From CAWAVN01 sp963844315 (GTDB lineage: Bacteria > Planctomycetota > Planctomycetia > Planctomycetales > Planctomycetaceae), in NCBI GenBank assembly GCA_963844315.1, contig CAWJOC010000026.1, positions 185,624 through 249,623 of the forward strand: 64,000 nt of DNA. The letters run 5' to 3'. Of the stretch, positions 8,956-19,030 are shown in pieces. Made by a program: the position numbers and the translations under genes. The notes under the pieces are model-generated. The model saw only the letters and a list, made by a program, of their open reading frames with translations, searched no databases and had not been told where the DNA came from. Position 1 is the first letter of the stretch. The number at the start of each line of letters is the position of its first letter.

Positions 8956-11367
8956 TTATCGCAAATACAAAAACTCGTTGGAATTGAAGATCGCCCGGCA
9001 CAAGACTCTTAGCCCTTGCTCTTCGACGGCTTTCCGGCATTTTGTCAGTTCCTCATCGTCTGGCCATCGGCTATAGGCCTGCTCGTAAGCCAGGCGGATT
9101 TGATGATCAAGATCGCTGCCGGCTTCTGCTTCCAACCGCTTGGCCCAGGCGTCGGCAATGTCGAGCGGGAAGGAATGATTCATCATGCTTAGAGCTTGGA
9201 GCGGCGTTACGGTGGCGGAACGATTTGGAGCGGCAAACGCCGGGTCGGGGGCATCGAAATCCGAGAGAATATCCACCAACGCAGCGCGGGCGTTTTGATG
9301 ATAAACCGCCCGGCGGTAAGTTTCCGGCGGATGAACGTCCAAGGGAACGTAAGTGGCCACGTTGTCTTGCAAATACTGGTACAACCGAAAACCCGGCCCG
9401 CCCGCTTTGGGATCGAGCTTCCCGGCGATGTGCAGCATCGAATCGCGAATTTCCTCCGCCGAGAGCCGCCGGGGAGGAAATCGCCACAGCGTCCGCGAGC
9501 CGGCATCCTGGTTCGCTTCCTCCGCGCGGTATTTGGAACTTTGCTGATAGGTTTCGGAGAGCAGAATCAACCGGTGCAGTGGTTTCAGTCGCCAACCGAA
9601 GCCGCCCTGGTCTTGGGGCTGCATGAGTTTTATTGCCAAAAAATCCAGAAGCTCCGGATGCGAAGGTTTTCCGCCCATCACTCCGAAGTCGCTGGGCGTC
9701 TCCACCAACCCCGTGCCGAAATGGTAATGCCAAACCCGGTTGACGATAACTCTGGCCGCCAGAGGATTCTGCGGGCTGCCGATCCAATTCGCCAAGGCCA
9801 ACCGCCGCTGGCCTTCCGGGGCGTTCTCCGGCAGCTTGTACGCGGCGGAAAGTCCATCAAGAGCTTCGAGACTTTTGGCTGTGATCGGTTCTCCCGGCCT
9901 TTGCGGATCGCCGCCTTGAAACACGTGAAACGTTTCGCCCGGCTGACTGAAACGCCCGATCCACCACTTGGGCCAATCGGGAGCCTTGGCGATTTGAGCG
10001 GGGATCTCCTGGAGTTCGCGAGAGAGTTGAAGAAGTTCCTCGGCTTGGGCTTTTGTCCGTTCGGGTGATGATCGCTCGATGGCCGCGATTTGGTTTTCCA
10101 CTTCAGACAACCGGGCTTTGAGGGCCTTTTGTTTTTGAGCCAGTTCCCGGCGCTCCTTAGGCGTGGCGACGGGGCGGTCTCCGTGCTGGACGCCGGCGAA
10201 GGTGGCGTACATCGCATAGTAATCCCGCTGGCCGATGGGATCAAATTTGTGATCGTGGCAGCGGGCACAACCGACCGTGAGGCCCAAAAACGTCTCCGAG
10301 GTGGCCCGGATCATTTCATCAATCGTGTTGGCGCGAATCTGGGCGGCTTGCTTTGCATCCTGATTGCCTACGTTGTCGTAGGGACCGCACACCAAAAACG
10401 CCGTGCCGATTTCGACCTCCGGCCGTCTTTGGCCAATCACATCCCCGGCGAGATGCTCGCGGACGAATTGGTCGAAGGGCTTGTCTTCATTGAACGAGCG
10501 AATCACGTAATCCCGAAACGGCCAGAGATTGTCGATCACAATATTCCGCTCGAACCCGTTCGATTCTCCGAACCGCACGACATCCAACCAATGCCGGCCC
10601 CATTGCTCGCCATAATGCGGCGAGGCCAAAAGGCGATCAACCGCCCGTTCCCAGGCCCCTGGGGTTTGGTCTTCCGCAAACAGCCGGGTTTCTTTAGGCG
10701 TGGGCGGTAGACCGGTCAGATCGAAACTCGCCCGGCGAAGCAATGCCGCAGGGTCCCCCTTTGGGGAAGGCCTTAACTTTCGCCGTTCCAACTCATGATG
10801 GATGAAACGGTCGATGGGATTATGTGAGAATCTTTCCTCCGAAACTTCCGGCGGTTCGGTGAATCGAACAGGCTGAAAGCTCCACCAGTTCTTCCGCTTT
10901 TCCAAAAGGCTGTCCCAGGATCCCAGCCTGGCAAGGTCTTCGGCGGAAGGCGGCTGATCGCGCGGGTCGGCCGCTCCGAGTTTGATCCAGCGTTCAAAGT
11001 CTTTCAAAATGGCAGCATCAAGTTTTGCCTCGCCTTGCGGCATTTCCTGGCCTTTCACTTCATGCCGGAGGACTTTCAGAAGCAGACTTTTCTCCGGCTC
11101 GCCCGGCACGATCGCGGGGCCAGACTCTCCGCCCTTTTGGAGGGCCTTGCGGTGATCCAGGGCCAAACCGCCTTCCTGGGTGCCTGCGCTGTTGTGGCAG
11201 GCATAGCAATGCTCGACGAACACGGGACGAATGCGGTCCTCGAAGAACTTGAGGTTCTCCGGCGTGGGTTTGTCTTCCGCCTGAACCGGCGAATGCCAGC
11301 CTGTCAGCATCAACACGCCAACGAGAGTGCAAGCGATGAGGCTACGTGGAATCATCAAGGCTTTCAA
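8956..11367 (-). CDS. Planctomycete cytochrome C / DUF1549 / DUF1553 protein
   Basis: There are 803 residues with a signal peptide (residues 1-30). A c-type haem motif CYACH at about residue 54 lies in the PSCyt1 domain. DUF1549 follows (LLRRASFDLTGLPPTP; HYGEQWGRHWLDVVRFGESNG), with a second cysteine pair in GCARCHDHKFDPI. The C-terminal DUF1553 includes NPLAARVIVNRVWHYHFGTG and RRLSAEEIRDSML. This domain order is typical of the expanded planctomycetal family thought to work with the adjacent DUF1501 protein, perhaps in periplasmic degradation of complex carbon. Function is inferred only from context. Confidence 0.93.
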   Translation of the reverse strand: MKALMIPRSLIACTLVGVLMLTGWHSPVQAEDKPTPENLKFFEDRIRPVFVEHCYACHNSAGTQEGGLALDHRKALQKGGESGPAIVPGEPEKSLLLKVLRHEVKGQEMPQGEAKLDAAILKDFERWIKLGAADPRDQPPSAEDLARLGSWDSLLEKRKNWWSFQPVRFTEPPEVSEERFSHNPIDRFIHHELERRKLRPSPKGDPAALLRRASFDLTGLPPTPKETRLFAEDQTPGAWERAVDRLLASPHYGEQWGRHWLDVVRFGESNGFERNIVIDNLWPFRDYVIRSFNEDKPFDQFVREHLAGDVIGQRRPEVEIGTAFLVCGPYDNVGNQDAKQAAQIRANTIDEMIRATSETFLGLTVGCARCHDHKFDPIGQRDYYAMYATFAGVQHGDRPVATPKERRELAQKQKALKARLSEVENQIAAIERSSPERTKAQAEELLQLSRELQEIPAQIAKAPDWPKWWIGRFSQPGETFHVFQGGDPQRPGEPITAKSLEALDGLSAAYKLPENAPEGQRRLALANWIGSPQNPLAARVIVNRVWHYHFGTGLVETPSDFGVMGGKPSHPELLDFLAIKLMQPQDQGGFGWRLKPLHRLILLSETYQQSSKYRAEEANQDAGSRTLWRFPPRRLSAEEIRDSMLHIAGKLDPKAGGPGFRLYQYLQDNVATYVPLDVHPPETYRRAVYHQNARAALVDILSDFDAPDPAFAAPNRSATVTPLQALSMMNHSFPLDIADAWAKRLEAEAGSDLDHQIRLAYEQAYSRWPDDEELTKCRKAVEEQGLRVLCRAIFNSNEFLYLR

Positions 11368-11643
11368 GTCTCAACCTCAATCGGTGCAAGGAAGATTTGC
11401 AGAACGGCAGCGAGCCAAAGCCGCTACTCTCTTTTGTACGCCGGAGGAGAGGTTGACACAACTCATCCCCCGCCGGGTATCAGATCGAGCCATCCTCCAT
11501 GTCAAATTTCCGGTCGGAATCACTTCAAGAACGTCTGTAATTTTTCGATCATGCCATCGAATTGCCGGTGGTCGCATATGATGCCGTCGATGGTCCGCAG
11601 GCTTTTTAAGGCAGGCTCTTTGAAAATCGGCCGCTTAGAAATG

Positions 11644-12539
11644 TCATCCCGCCAACGGCAGCGTGAGCCATAAGACGTAGGCCACGGGACCGGCATAGAG
11701 CACGCTGTCGAGGAGATCCAACAGGCCCCCAAAGCCCGGAAACAGCGGGGCGGAATCTTTCTGGCCCACATCGCGTTTGATAAGGGACTCGCACAAATCG
11801 CCGATCAGCCCGACCAATCCCAAGATCACGCCATAGAGAATGGCCCAACCCGCCGGCGCGGGTTTGACGGTGTCGCCAAACAAGGGCGGAGCGAATGAGA
11901 GCCACGCCCACGCCCCCAAAGCCGCCCCCAGAAGCGCACCCCAAAAGCCCATCCAGGTTTTGCCGGGACTTAATCGGGGGATGAGTTTCCGCTTGCCGAA
12001 CAATCGGCCCAAAGTGTAAGCCCCGATGTCGCCGCACTTGGCCGCGATGACCAGCGATCCCAACACGAAGTAACCTGCTTCCGCCCCCGCGACCCAACGG
12101 AGCTGCGTGGTCACGGCCAACAGAAAGCCCAGGTAGCTGAGGCCAAGGACTTCCACGCCCAGGGTTTCCATGCTGCGGCCCGGTTCCCGGTAGCTTATCG
12201 CCGCCCGCAAAAACAGCACCAGCACGAAAAGCGAAAAACACACCGCCACCGCCGCCAAGGGCAGCGCGGATGGGGATCGACTTTGATCGGAAAAAACGCC
12301 GCGTGCCCAGCCCAGCCTGCCGCGACAACCAGCGAAGTCCCAACCGCCAGCATGGGAAAGGACGGCTCGAACTGCCGCACGCGGACAAGCCAAGCGAACT
12401 CCCAAGTCCCGCGCACCGCCAAGAGCAGGCACAGCGCCAAGAGATACGGAGCCGATTCGCCCGCGCGATGATCCAGCATGAACAGCCCGACGAGAGCCGG
12501 AATCAACACAGCGGAGATGCCCACGCGCCAGCCGAGCAT
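11644..12539 (-). CDS. cdsA: Phosphatidate cytidylyltransferase, frameshifted
   Basis: ATG at 12539 begins a multi-helix membrane protein (GISAVLIPALVGLFML; LLALCLLLAVRGTWEF). At a CCCC run near 12273 the frame shifts. The other frame then gives further helices and the CDP-alcohol synthase signature, with LFGKRKLIPRLSPGKTWMGF and GLIGDLCESLIKRDVGQKDS and the nearby FPGFGGLLDLLDSVLYAGP. These are diagnostic of CdsA, which makes CDP-diacylglycerol from CTP and phosphatidic acid at the inner membrane. The start lies seven bases after the uppS stop, the classic uppS-cdsA arrangement. Confidence 0.9.
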
Positions 12540-12545
12540 GTGGAG

Positions 12546-13307
12546 TTATTCCTTGAGGCCGCCGAAGCGGCGGTCGCGGGCGGCGAAGTCCTTGAGGGCC
12601 AAAATCAAATCCTCCTGGCGGAAATCCGGCCAGCATTTCTCTGTGACCCACAGCTCCGCATAGCTGATTTGCCACAACAGAAAATTGCTAAGCCGCATCT
12701 CGCCCGCCGTGCGGATTACTAGGTCCGGGTCGTCCATGCCTTTGGTATAAAGATGCCCGGCGACCAGGTCTTCATCCACATCTTCGGGAACGAGTTCCCC
12801 CGCGTTGGCCTTTTTGACGATCTCTTGGATGGCGTCGGTCATCTCGGCCCGGCTGCCGTAATTGAGGGCCAAGCACAGCCGCATGCCTTGGTTTTTTTGG
12901 CTGCAATCAATCGTCTTTTGAATTTCCGCAAGCGCCCCTTGGGATAGGCCGGTTCTTCGGCCAATGATCGAAAACCGGATATCCTGCCGCATGATTTCCG
13001 AGCGCTCCTGGATCACGTATTGCTCCAAAAGCTGCATGAGGAGGTTCAGTTCCTGTTCGGGGCGTTTCCAATTTTCGCTGCTGAGGCAATAGAGTGTCAG
13101 TTGCCCGATGCCGATGCGGGCGCATTCCTCGACCATGATCCGCACGCTGTCCACGCCCGCGCGGTGGCCTTCCACACGGGGCAGTCCGCGGGCTTGCGCC
13201 CAGCGTCCGTTGCCATCCATGATGACGGCGATATGGCGCGGCAATCGCTTTGACGAGAGTCCGATTGCCTTGAGTTCCCGTTCTGAATACTCCTCCGTGG
13301 CGGCCAC
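12546..13307 (-). CDS. uppS: Undecaprenyl (di-trans,poly-cis) diphosphate synthase
   Basis: There are 253 residues. Motifs: HIAVIMDGNGRWAQARG (about residues 25-41, with the catalytic Asp in MDGNGRW), GHRAGVDSVR, LTLYCLSSENWKRP, LALNYGSRAEM, and DPDLVIRTAGEMRLSNFLLW. This is a full-length cis-prenyltransferase, which elongates farnesyl diphosphate to the C55 carrier used for peptidoglycan and glycan export. Family members usually have R-T-S/G-G-E near the end, and RTAGEMRLSNF fits. It is co-directional and nearly contiguous with cdsA. Confidence 0.96.
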   Translation of the reverse strand: MAATEEYSERELKAIGLSSKRLPRHIAVIMDGNGRWAQARGLPRVEGHRAGVDSVRIMVEECARIGIGQLTLYCLSSENWKRPEQELNLLMQLLEQYVIQERSEIMRQDIRFSIIGRRTGLSQGALAEIQKTIDCSQKNQGMRLCLALNYGSRAEMTDAIQEIVKKANAGELVPEDVDEDLVAGHLYTKGMDDPDLVIRTAGEMRLSNFLLWQISYAELWVTEKCWPDFRQEDLILALKDFAARDRRFGGLKE

Positions 13308-13439
13308 CTGACAGGGTTCCTACTCTAAAAAACCAAAGCGAATGCGGTCAAGCGGGTTCCCTCCCTTGATTCGACCGCCCGAATTGTCTGGAGAACATTT
13401 CTCTCTCTAATCGAAACTATCAACTCTTTTCCGAGGATG

Positions 13440-13646
13440 CTAGCGAACGCTGTGGAGCGGCTCGGCGGAACCGTCGGGCAGTTCGATGCGGACGATTTCT
13501 TCTCGGTAATCGGACAGGCTGGGATATTCCGCCCGTGGGCAGGAGATTCCCAGCCGCACAAGATTGCCCCGAATTTCGAGAACCGTCACATGCACGTTCT
13601 CCCCAATGATGACGCCCTGGTTGACTTCGCGTGTCATCACTCGCAT
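13440..13646 (-). CDS. csrA: CsrA-like carbon storage regulator
   Basis: There are 68 residues: MRVMTREVNQGVIIGENVHV, then TVLEIRGNLVRLGISCP and YREEIVRIEL. The spacing and the G-x-x-V/I-x-I-G, RGN-VRLGI and REEI elements match CsrA, a dimeric RNA-binding translational regulator that recognises GGA motifs. It differs from typical CsrA by MTREVNQG in place of LSRKVGE and by an insertion (RAEYPSLSD) before the REEI helix. It appears monocistronic. Confidence 0.85.
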   Translation of the reverse strand: MRVMTREVNQGVIIGENVHVTVLEIRGNLVRLGISCPRAEYPSLSDYREEIVRIELPDGSAEPLHSVR

Positions 13647-13907
13647 AGCGTTGCCTCTTTGAATTAGCTCATCGAATGTCCTAAACCAGGATTCCTGGTT
13701 CTCCCCAACGGGGATTTGGATAACGCATGATTTTGACGCCCGGAGGTTTTCAGGGCAAGCGGCCTGGAGGCGGAAAACCCCGGCGTTTTTTCTTTGGTAA
13801 TTTCCGGGCGATTTTCACTTGCAATTTCCGACGGGGTTTGACCGGCTCTTCCCCACACGCAGTTTCCTTGGTTTTGGATCTTCTGCGATTCGTCACACTT
13901 TAGCCGA

Positions 13908-14101
13908 ATGGAAAGGCATTTTAACGCAAAGACCGCAAAGGAAAGACGCGAAGCCCGCAAAGAGAAAAGACGACAGGCCATTGGATAGAGTCATGGATGA
14001 TTTGACCCGAAATCTCTGTTTGAGGATGTTTGATTTTCCCTCGTTCTATGCCCTTCTTTGCGTCTTCTCTTTGCGGTCTTTGCGTTAAAATGCCTTTCCA
14101 T
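13908..14101. repeat. Inverted-repeat element, CGCAAAGACCGCAAAG family (194 bp, MITE-like)
   Basis: The outer 33 bases, 13908-13940 and 14069-14101, are perfect reverse complements (ends ATGGAAAGGCATTTTAACGC and mirror). The next inner bases (GAAAGACGCGAAG against CTTTGCGTCTTC) are imperfectly paired. The interior codes for nothing recognisable. A second element with the same arms lies at 29137-29307. Confidence 0.75.
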
Positions 14102-14147
14102 CCCTGGTTTAGGGAAAATGCTGCCATTCAACGAAAGATCGATTTCC

Positions 14148-15149
14148 ATGAAAATGGTTTTGTTTCCCGCGGTAGATGAGGAACGGTTCGTGAAGATCCA
14201 GGAAGCCGCCGGCGAGATGGTCGTGGTGAATGCTCAAACCGGCGTGGAGGCGAAGCGCGAAATCGCCGAGGCCGAGGCGTTCTTTGGAAAACTCACGCCG
14301 GAGCTTTTGGCCACCGCTGGAAACCTCAAGTGGGTGCAGTCGCCCACCGCGAGCTTGGAGCATTACCTGTTTCCCGATCTTGTCGCGCATCCTTGCCGAT
14401 TGAGCAACATGCGGGGTCTGTTTTCGGATGTGATCGCCGACCATGTGATGGGTTTTGTGTTGTGCTTCGCCCGCAATCTGCATCTGTATCTCAGGCAGCA
14501 GCAAGCACACCGTTGGGAAGCCATCGGCGGGGAATCGGCCCGCACGAACACCGCCCAAGGTCCGGGGCACGTCACCGCGATTGACCAGGCCCATCGGCAT
14601 TTGCGCGATTGCACGTTGGGCGTCGTCGGCGTGGGGCACATCGGCAAGGAGATCTGCCTCCGCGCATCGGCGTTTGGCATGAAGCTCTTGGGCGTCGATC
14701 CCATCCGCCGCAGCGTGGATGAGGTGCTGCTCGATGTCTGGCCCACCGACCGATTGCCCTCGCTACTCGAGCACAGCGATTTCGTCGTGATCGCCGCCCC
14801 GCACACGCCGGAGACGGAGAAAATGTTCGGCGCGGAAGAATTCCGCCGGATGAAGCCCACCGCGATTCTCATCAACATTGGTCGCGGGATCATTGTGGAC
14901 TTGAAGGAACTCACCCGCGCCCTCCAAACTGGCGAGATCGCGGGAGCGGCGCTCGACGTGTTCGAAGAGGAACCTTTGCCCAAGGATCATCCGCTCTGGG
15001 ACATGCCCAATGTCATCATCACGCCCCACGTCGCCGCCGCCTCGCCGCGCATCGCGGAGCGGCATCTGGAAACGCTCCTCGAAAACATTCGCCACTTCGT
15101 CCAAGGTGAGGAACCAATCACACTGGTGGATAAAGAGCGATGGTTTTAA
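14148..15149 (+). CDS. D-isomer-specific 2-hydroxyacid dehydrogenase (NAD-binding)
   Basis: From ATG 14148 (MKMVLFPAVDEERF) there are 333 residues. The NAD-binding Rossmann motif is GVVGVGHIGKEICLRA (GxGxxG, about residues 165-180). The catalytic Arg region is LINIGRGIIVD, the Glu is in DVFEEEPLP and the His is in ITPHVAAAS. The N-terminal catalytic domain (LLATAGNLKWVQSPTAS) fits the glyoxylate/hydroxypyruvate reductase or phosphoglycerate dehydrogenase-like group. The substrate is not decidable. Upstream starts would read into the inverted repeat and are rejected. Confidence 0.9.
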   Translation: MKMVLFPAVDEERFVKIQEAAGEMVVVNAQTGVEAKREIAEAEAFFGKLTPELLATAGNLKWVQSPTASLEHYLFPDLVAHPCRLSNMRGLFSDVIADHVMGFVLCFARNLHLYLRQQQAHRWEAIGGESARTNTAQGPGHVTAIDQAHRHLRDCTLGVVGVGHIGKEICLRASAFGMKLLGVDPIRRSVDEVLLDVWPTDRLPSLLEHSDFVVIAAPHTPETEKMFGAEEFRRMKPTAILINIGRGIIVDLKELTRALQTGEIAGAALDVFEEEPLPKDHPLWDMPNVIITPHVAAASPRIAERHLETLLENIRHFVQGEEPITLVDKERWF

Positions 15150-15153
15150 TGCT

Positions 15154-15402
15154 GCGGAAATGGGTGGCACAGACATTCCTGTCTGTGCGCTTCTGGGGAG
15201 GGTTTCGGAAGGGTGGCCGGGGTCGAGCGAAGCGAGTCCCCGGAAGGGCAAAGTCTGTGGGGTCGCTTCGCTCCACCACAGCCACCCAAACTCGGGTTTT
15301 GAGTCAGAGCCTAATGCGGCGGAAATGGGTGGCACAGACATTCCTGTCTGTGCGCTTCATGGAGTTCGGCACAGACAGGATTGTCTGTGCCACCTTCAAA
15401 TC
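15154..15402. repeat. Cluster of palindromic repeats, GGTGGCACAGACATTCCTGTC family
   Basis: Two direct copies of a unit starting GCGGAAATGGGTGGCACAGA and running into CATTCCTGTCTGTGCGCTTC lie at about 15155-15194 and 15317-15356. The second is followed by the inverse CACAGACAGGATTGTCTGTG. Between them is a GGGGTCGAGCGAAGCGAGTC element (15221-15300). Related copies lie at 39400-39461, 47499-47532 and 51048-51113. Confidence 0.8.
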
Positions 15403-15485
15403 GTCTTGATGCGGAAGCCGGAACCGGATACCCTTCCCCGCCTTCGTTTTTTCGGGTTGGTTTTTGGATCTTCTTGTGCCCGCTC

Positions 15486-15830
15486 ATGCCGTCCTTGTTC
15501 CGCTGTTTCTTCTTGCTGCTATTACCCTGGGTTGCGGGTTGCCATAATCCGGCTCGGCAGAATGTGCCGGAGGTGCAAATCGAAGTGCGGGAAGCCGAGT
15601 GGCGGAAGGAACTGATTCCAGGCCGAAGGGCCGACCGGGCCTTGGCGTATCTTTTGACCCAGGGCTTTGACTGCCAAATGAGCCGCGATGACAAGGGCCG
15701 CCTCATCCGCATCGAAGGCACTCCCCGCGCAGTCCTTAGGGATGCTTCCGGCATGGGTCGCCACTGGCGCGTGGACTTGGCCATCGAGGACGATCTTGTG
15801 CAGAGCGTGAAAATAGAAAATGGACGATAG
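15486..15830 (+). CDS. Small predicted lipoprotein, unknown function
   Basis: From ATG 15486, 114 residues begin MPSLFRCFFLLLLPWVAGCH. A hydrophobic segment ends in a lipobox (VAGC, Cys 19). The mature part is charged (QIEVREAEWRKELIPGRRAD; VDLAIEDDLVQSVKIENG). I recognise no family. It stands alone and is likely a membrane-anchored periplasmic protein. Confidence 0.6.
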   Translation: MPSLFRCFFLLLLPWVAGCHNPARQNVPEVQIEVREAEWRKELIPGRRADRALAYLLTQGFDCQMSRDDKGRLIRIEGTPRAVLRDASGMGRHWRVDLAIEDDLVQSVKIENGR

Positions 15831-15862
15831 CAGACGGTTGGTCGCCTATCGTCCATTCGCCC

Positions 15863-15946
15863 TATTGTCGCCTTTCGCTCCGCGAAAGGACGGGATGGAG
15901 TCGGTCGTCTTGCGTTTCGTCCGTTCGCGGAGCGAACGGCGAGAAT
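15863..15946. repeat. Inverted repeat, CCTTTCGCTCCGCGAAAGG family
   Basis: GCCTTTCGCTCCGCGAAAGG faces CCGTTCGCGGAGCGAACGGC, both near-palindromic. It lies between convergent genes ending at 15830 and 15950 and may form a bidirectional terminator. Confidence 0.75.
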
Positions 15947-15949
15947 GAG

Positions 15950-18690
15950 TTACTTTCCGCTTTTGTTGCCGTCCGCAGCCGCACCGAAATCGCCCGCGAC
16001 GACGGTGTAAAGCTTTTTGGGGTCGATGTGCCGGCGCATCGCTTCGCGGACTTCGTCGGCGGAGATTTTGGGGATCGAGCTTTCCAGTTGGTCGTAGTAG
16101 TCCATCGTCCGGCCGACGTGGATGTTCTGAGCCAGAAGCCGCGCGAGTCCGCTGTCTGAGGACCGCGAGACCGTCTGCCTTTGCAGGTAGCCGGTCTTGG
16201 CTTCCGCCAGTTCTTCCTCGGTCACGCCCTCTTTGAGGATCTTATCGAGTTCTTCGGCGATGACTTCTTTGACCTTCGGGACGTTTCGGGGATTGCAAAT
16301 CGCGTAGGTGTAAAACGCCCCGCGCTCGATCCTGGGAGGAAGCGTTAAACCCGCTGCCCACGCCGTAAGACAACCCCTCTTGCTGACGGACGCGATTGCC
16401 TAACCGTGACGACAAAGAGCCTCCGCCAAGGATAAAATCGCCCAGCACCAACGCGGCATAATCTGGGTGCGTGTCGGTGATGGGGAAGCTCATCGCCGAG
16501 TAGTACACGGCGTTCTTTTTGTCCGGCGTGTTGACTTCCTGGCTGCCGCCGGGCTTGTTCGCGGCTTTGTTGGCGAGCCGGGCGTATGGCTCCTTGGATT
16601 TCCAGTTGGCGAGGATCTTCTCGCAAATGGGCAGAATTTCATCGGGATCAAACTCGCCTACGATGGCGAGATCCGAATACTCCGGCGTCAGGAATTGCTC
16701 GTGCAGTTTTTTGAGTTGGGCCACGGTGACGGATTTCGAGGCTTCGATCTCTTCTTCCATCGAAGGCACGTAACGCGGGTCATCCTTGGGCCAGGGAGAG
16801 ATGTGCTGACGGACCAAAGTGGTGGCGATGGCTTGCGGGTCCACGAGTTGCTTCTCCCAACCGGTGACCTGGGCGTGCTGGATGATGCCCAGTTCCTCTT
16901 CGGGGAAGGTCGGCTCGCGGAGGACTTGCTGGAGCAGTTCCAAGACGGCGGGCAGGTTTTCCTTCTTGGTCTCGATGGTAAACGTCATCACGCCCGGCGT
17001 GCCGCTGGCGGACAGTTGGGCCCGCTGCTTGTCCAGGGCGTCTTGCAGTTGCTGGCGGGTGTATTTTTTCGTGCCCCGCGTCATCATGCTCGGCAAGAAC
17101 TCGCTCGCCTTCACCTGCCCTTGCAAACTTTCGGGCGTGCCGAACCGGAGCGTCAATCGGAAGTTCACCGCTTCGCCGCGGGTCTTTTTGGGGAGCAGCG
17201 CGACTTCGGTTCCGCATTCCAGCTTCACCCGTTTGGTGCGGGCCTGGATGCTTTTGGGAGACACATCGAAGGCTTCGCCCTGGGCGATTTGCTCGCGGCC
17301 TTGGTATTCGCCGATCATCTCGGCGAGGTTGGGCAGTTTCGGGAACGATGGTGCGTTCGGGCTGCTTGGTGGGCAGGAACATGCCCACGGTGCGGTTACT
17401 GCGGGTGAGGAATTTCTGGGCGACCCGGCCCACATCTTCGGGCGTGACTTTTTCCAGGCGGTCGCGGTACAGGAAGTACAGCCGCCAATCGCCCATCGCC
17501 GCCCATTCGCTGAGTTCAATCGCAATCTGGTCGGACTTGGACGCCCCCAGTTCGCGGAACTTTAAGAGCTTCTCCTTGATGCGGTCGACTTCTTCCTGGG
17601 TCACGCCATTCTTGGCGATTCCTCGAAGGGTATCCAGCATCGTTCCCAGAACGACTTCCGGTTCGTTGCCTGCGGAAACTTCCGCCATGATCCGCATCAC
17701 GCCGGGATCATGCCAGGCAAACGCCGCCCCGGAAACGGTGGAGGCTTTTTTGGATTCGACCAGCGATTTGTAAAGCCTGCCGGATGGGGCTGCCGTCAGG
17801 ATGCCTTCCAGAACGTCCACGGCGGGATAATCGGGATGCGGACCCGACGGAATGTGATACAGCACCGCGACGATGGGCACTTCTCCGACCCGGCGGAGAG
17901 TGACGAGCTTTTCGCCGTCCTGCGGAGGTTCCTCGGTGTAGGTTTTCGCCAGTTCGCGGTCGGGCTTGGGCAGCGTGCCGAAGTATTTCGCGGCGTATTC
18001 CAGAGCCTGCTCCGGATCGAAATCGCCCGCGATGACCAGCATGGTGTTATCGGGCTGGTAGTATTTCTTGTAGAACTCTTTGAGATTTTTGACGGGCACG
18101 CGCTCGATGTCCGCCCGGTTGCCGATGGTCGATTGCCCGTAGTTATGCCACTGGAACGCCGCCGACATCATCTGTTGGCCGAGCACCGAAGCCGGGCTGT
18201 TTTCGCCCTGTTCAAATTCATTCCGCACCACGGTCATTTCCGAGGCCAAATCTTCGCCCTTGATGTGGCTGTTCATCATGCGGTCGGCTTCCAACCGGAT
18301 GGCGAACTCCAGGTTCTCTGGCGATGCGGGCAGGGTCTCATAGTAATTGGTGCGGTCCACCCAGGTCGTGCCGTTGTACTTTGCCCCGCGCTCGGTGAGG
18401 ATTTTGGGAACCTTGGGATGCGTGGGCGTGCCCTTGAAGACCATGTGCTCCAAGAGATGGGCCATGCCCGCTTCGCCATAACCTTCGTGCCGCGAGCCGA
18501 CGAACACCGTCAGGTTGACCGTAACGAGCGGTTTGGAATTGTCCGGGAACAACAGCACCCGGAAGCCGTTTTCAAACTGGTATTCGGTAATTCCCTCAAT
18601 CGAGGTGACCATCTTGGCAGCCGGTTCATCGGCAATGAGGGAATTGGACATGCACATGATCCCAACGGCTAAAGCAACAATACGCAGCAT
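15950..18690 (-). CDS. M16 family zinc metallopeptidase (tandem domains), two frameshifts
   Basis: The start is ATG 18690 (MLRIVALAVGIMCMSNSLIA, a signal peptide) with GGAG eight bases upstream. The first M16 domain has the inverted zinc motif HLLEH in GMAHLLEHMVFKGT and a downstream Glu in EMTVVRNEFEQGEN. After TVGMFLPTKQPERT, near 17340, the frame shifts; the second M16 domain follows (VALLPKKTRGEAVNFRL; GLSYGVGSGFNASSQDR). A second shift near 16330 leads to YTYAICNPRNVPKVKE and the C-terminus. The total is about 910 residues, usual for tandem M16 (insulinase/PqqL-like) proteins. The second domain lacks HxxEH, as normal for the inactive partner. It is probably periplasmic. Confidence 0.9.
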
Positions 18691-19030
18691 CCTACGCTCC
18701 TTTTTCCCAAAAAAGGAAACCATCGAGCGGGTTTTCGAACTCACTCCCCACGTCCCAAACTCAGTCTGGGAAGTTTGGGCAACACATACGGGCAATCCTA
18801 GCAACCGCGCCGGGGGAATGGAACCGTGGAAAGGCTGTAGGCTTTAGGCTGTAGGCCGTAGGAAAACCAGAAGGGGAGAGGGGAGAAATGGAGAGGAGGA
18901 GACTTGACATTCCACGCCAGATCCAGAACCGAAAACTGAAAACAACTGACCACGGACCACTGACAAGGGACTGAAAACGAACTATACTTTCCCCTTGTGC
19001 TCGAAAGCGAATCTTTTTCGGTTGGACGAT

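Noticed and set aside
15381..15485. N-terminal extension of the 15.5 kb lipoprotein beginning MSVPP
   Set aside because: It translates the CACAGACA repeat; the same peptide words appear wherever that repeat occurs, so the signal-peptide start at 15486 is preferred.
17710..18672. Long plus-strand open frame (320 codons) opposite the M16 peptidase
   Set aside because: It is antisense to strongly conserved M16 motifs and shows only His/Arg/Gly-rich composition typical of a shadow frame.
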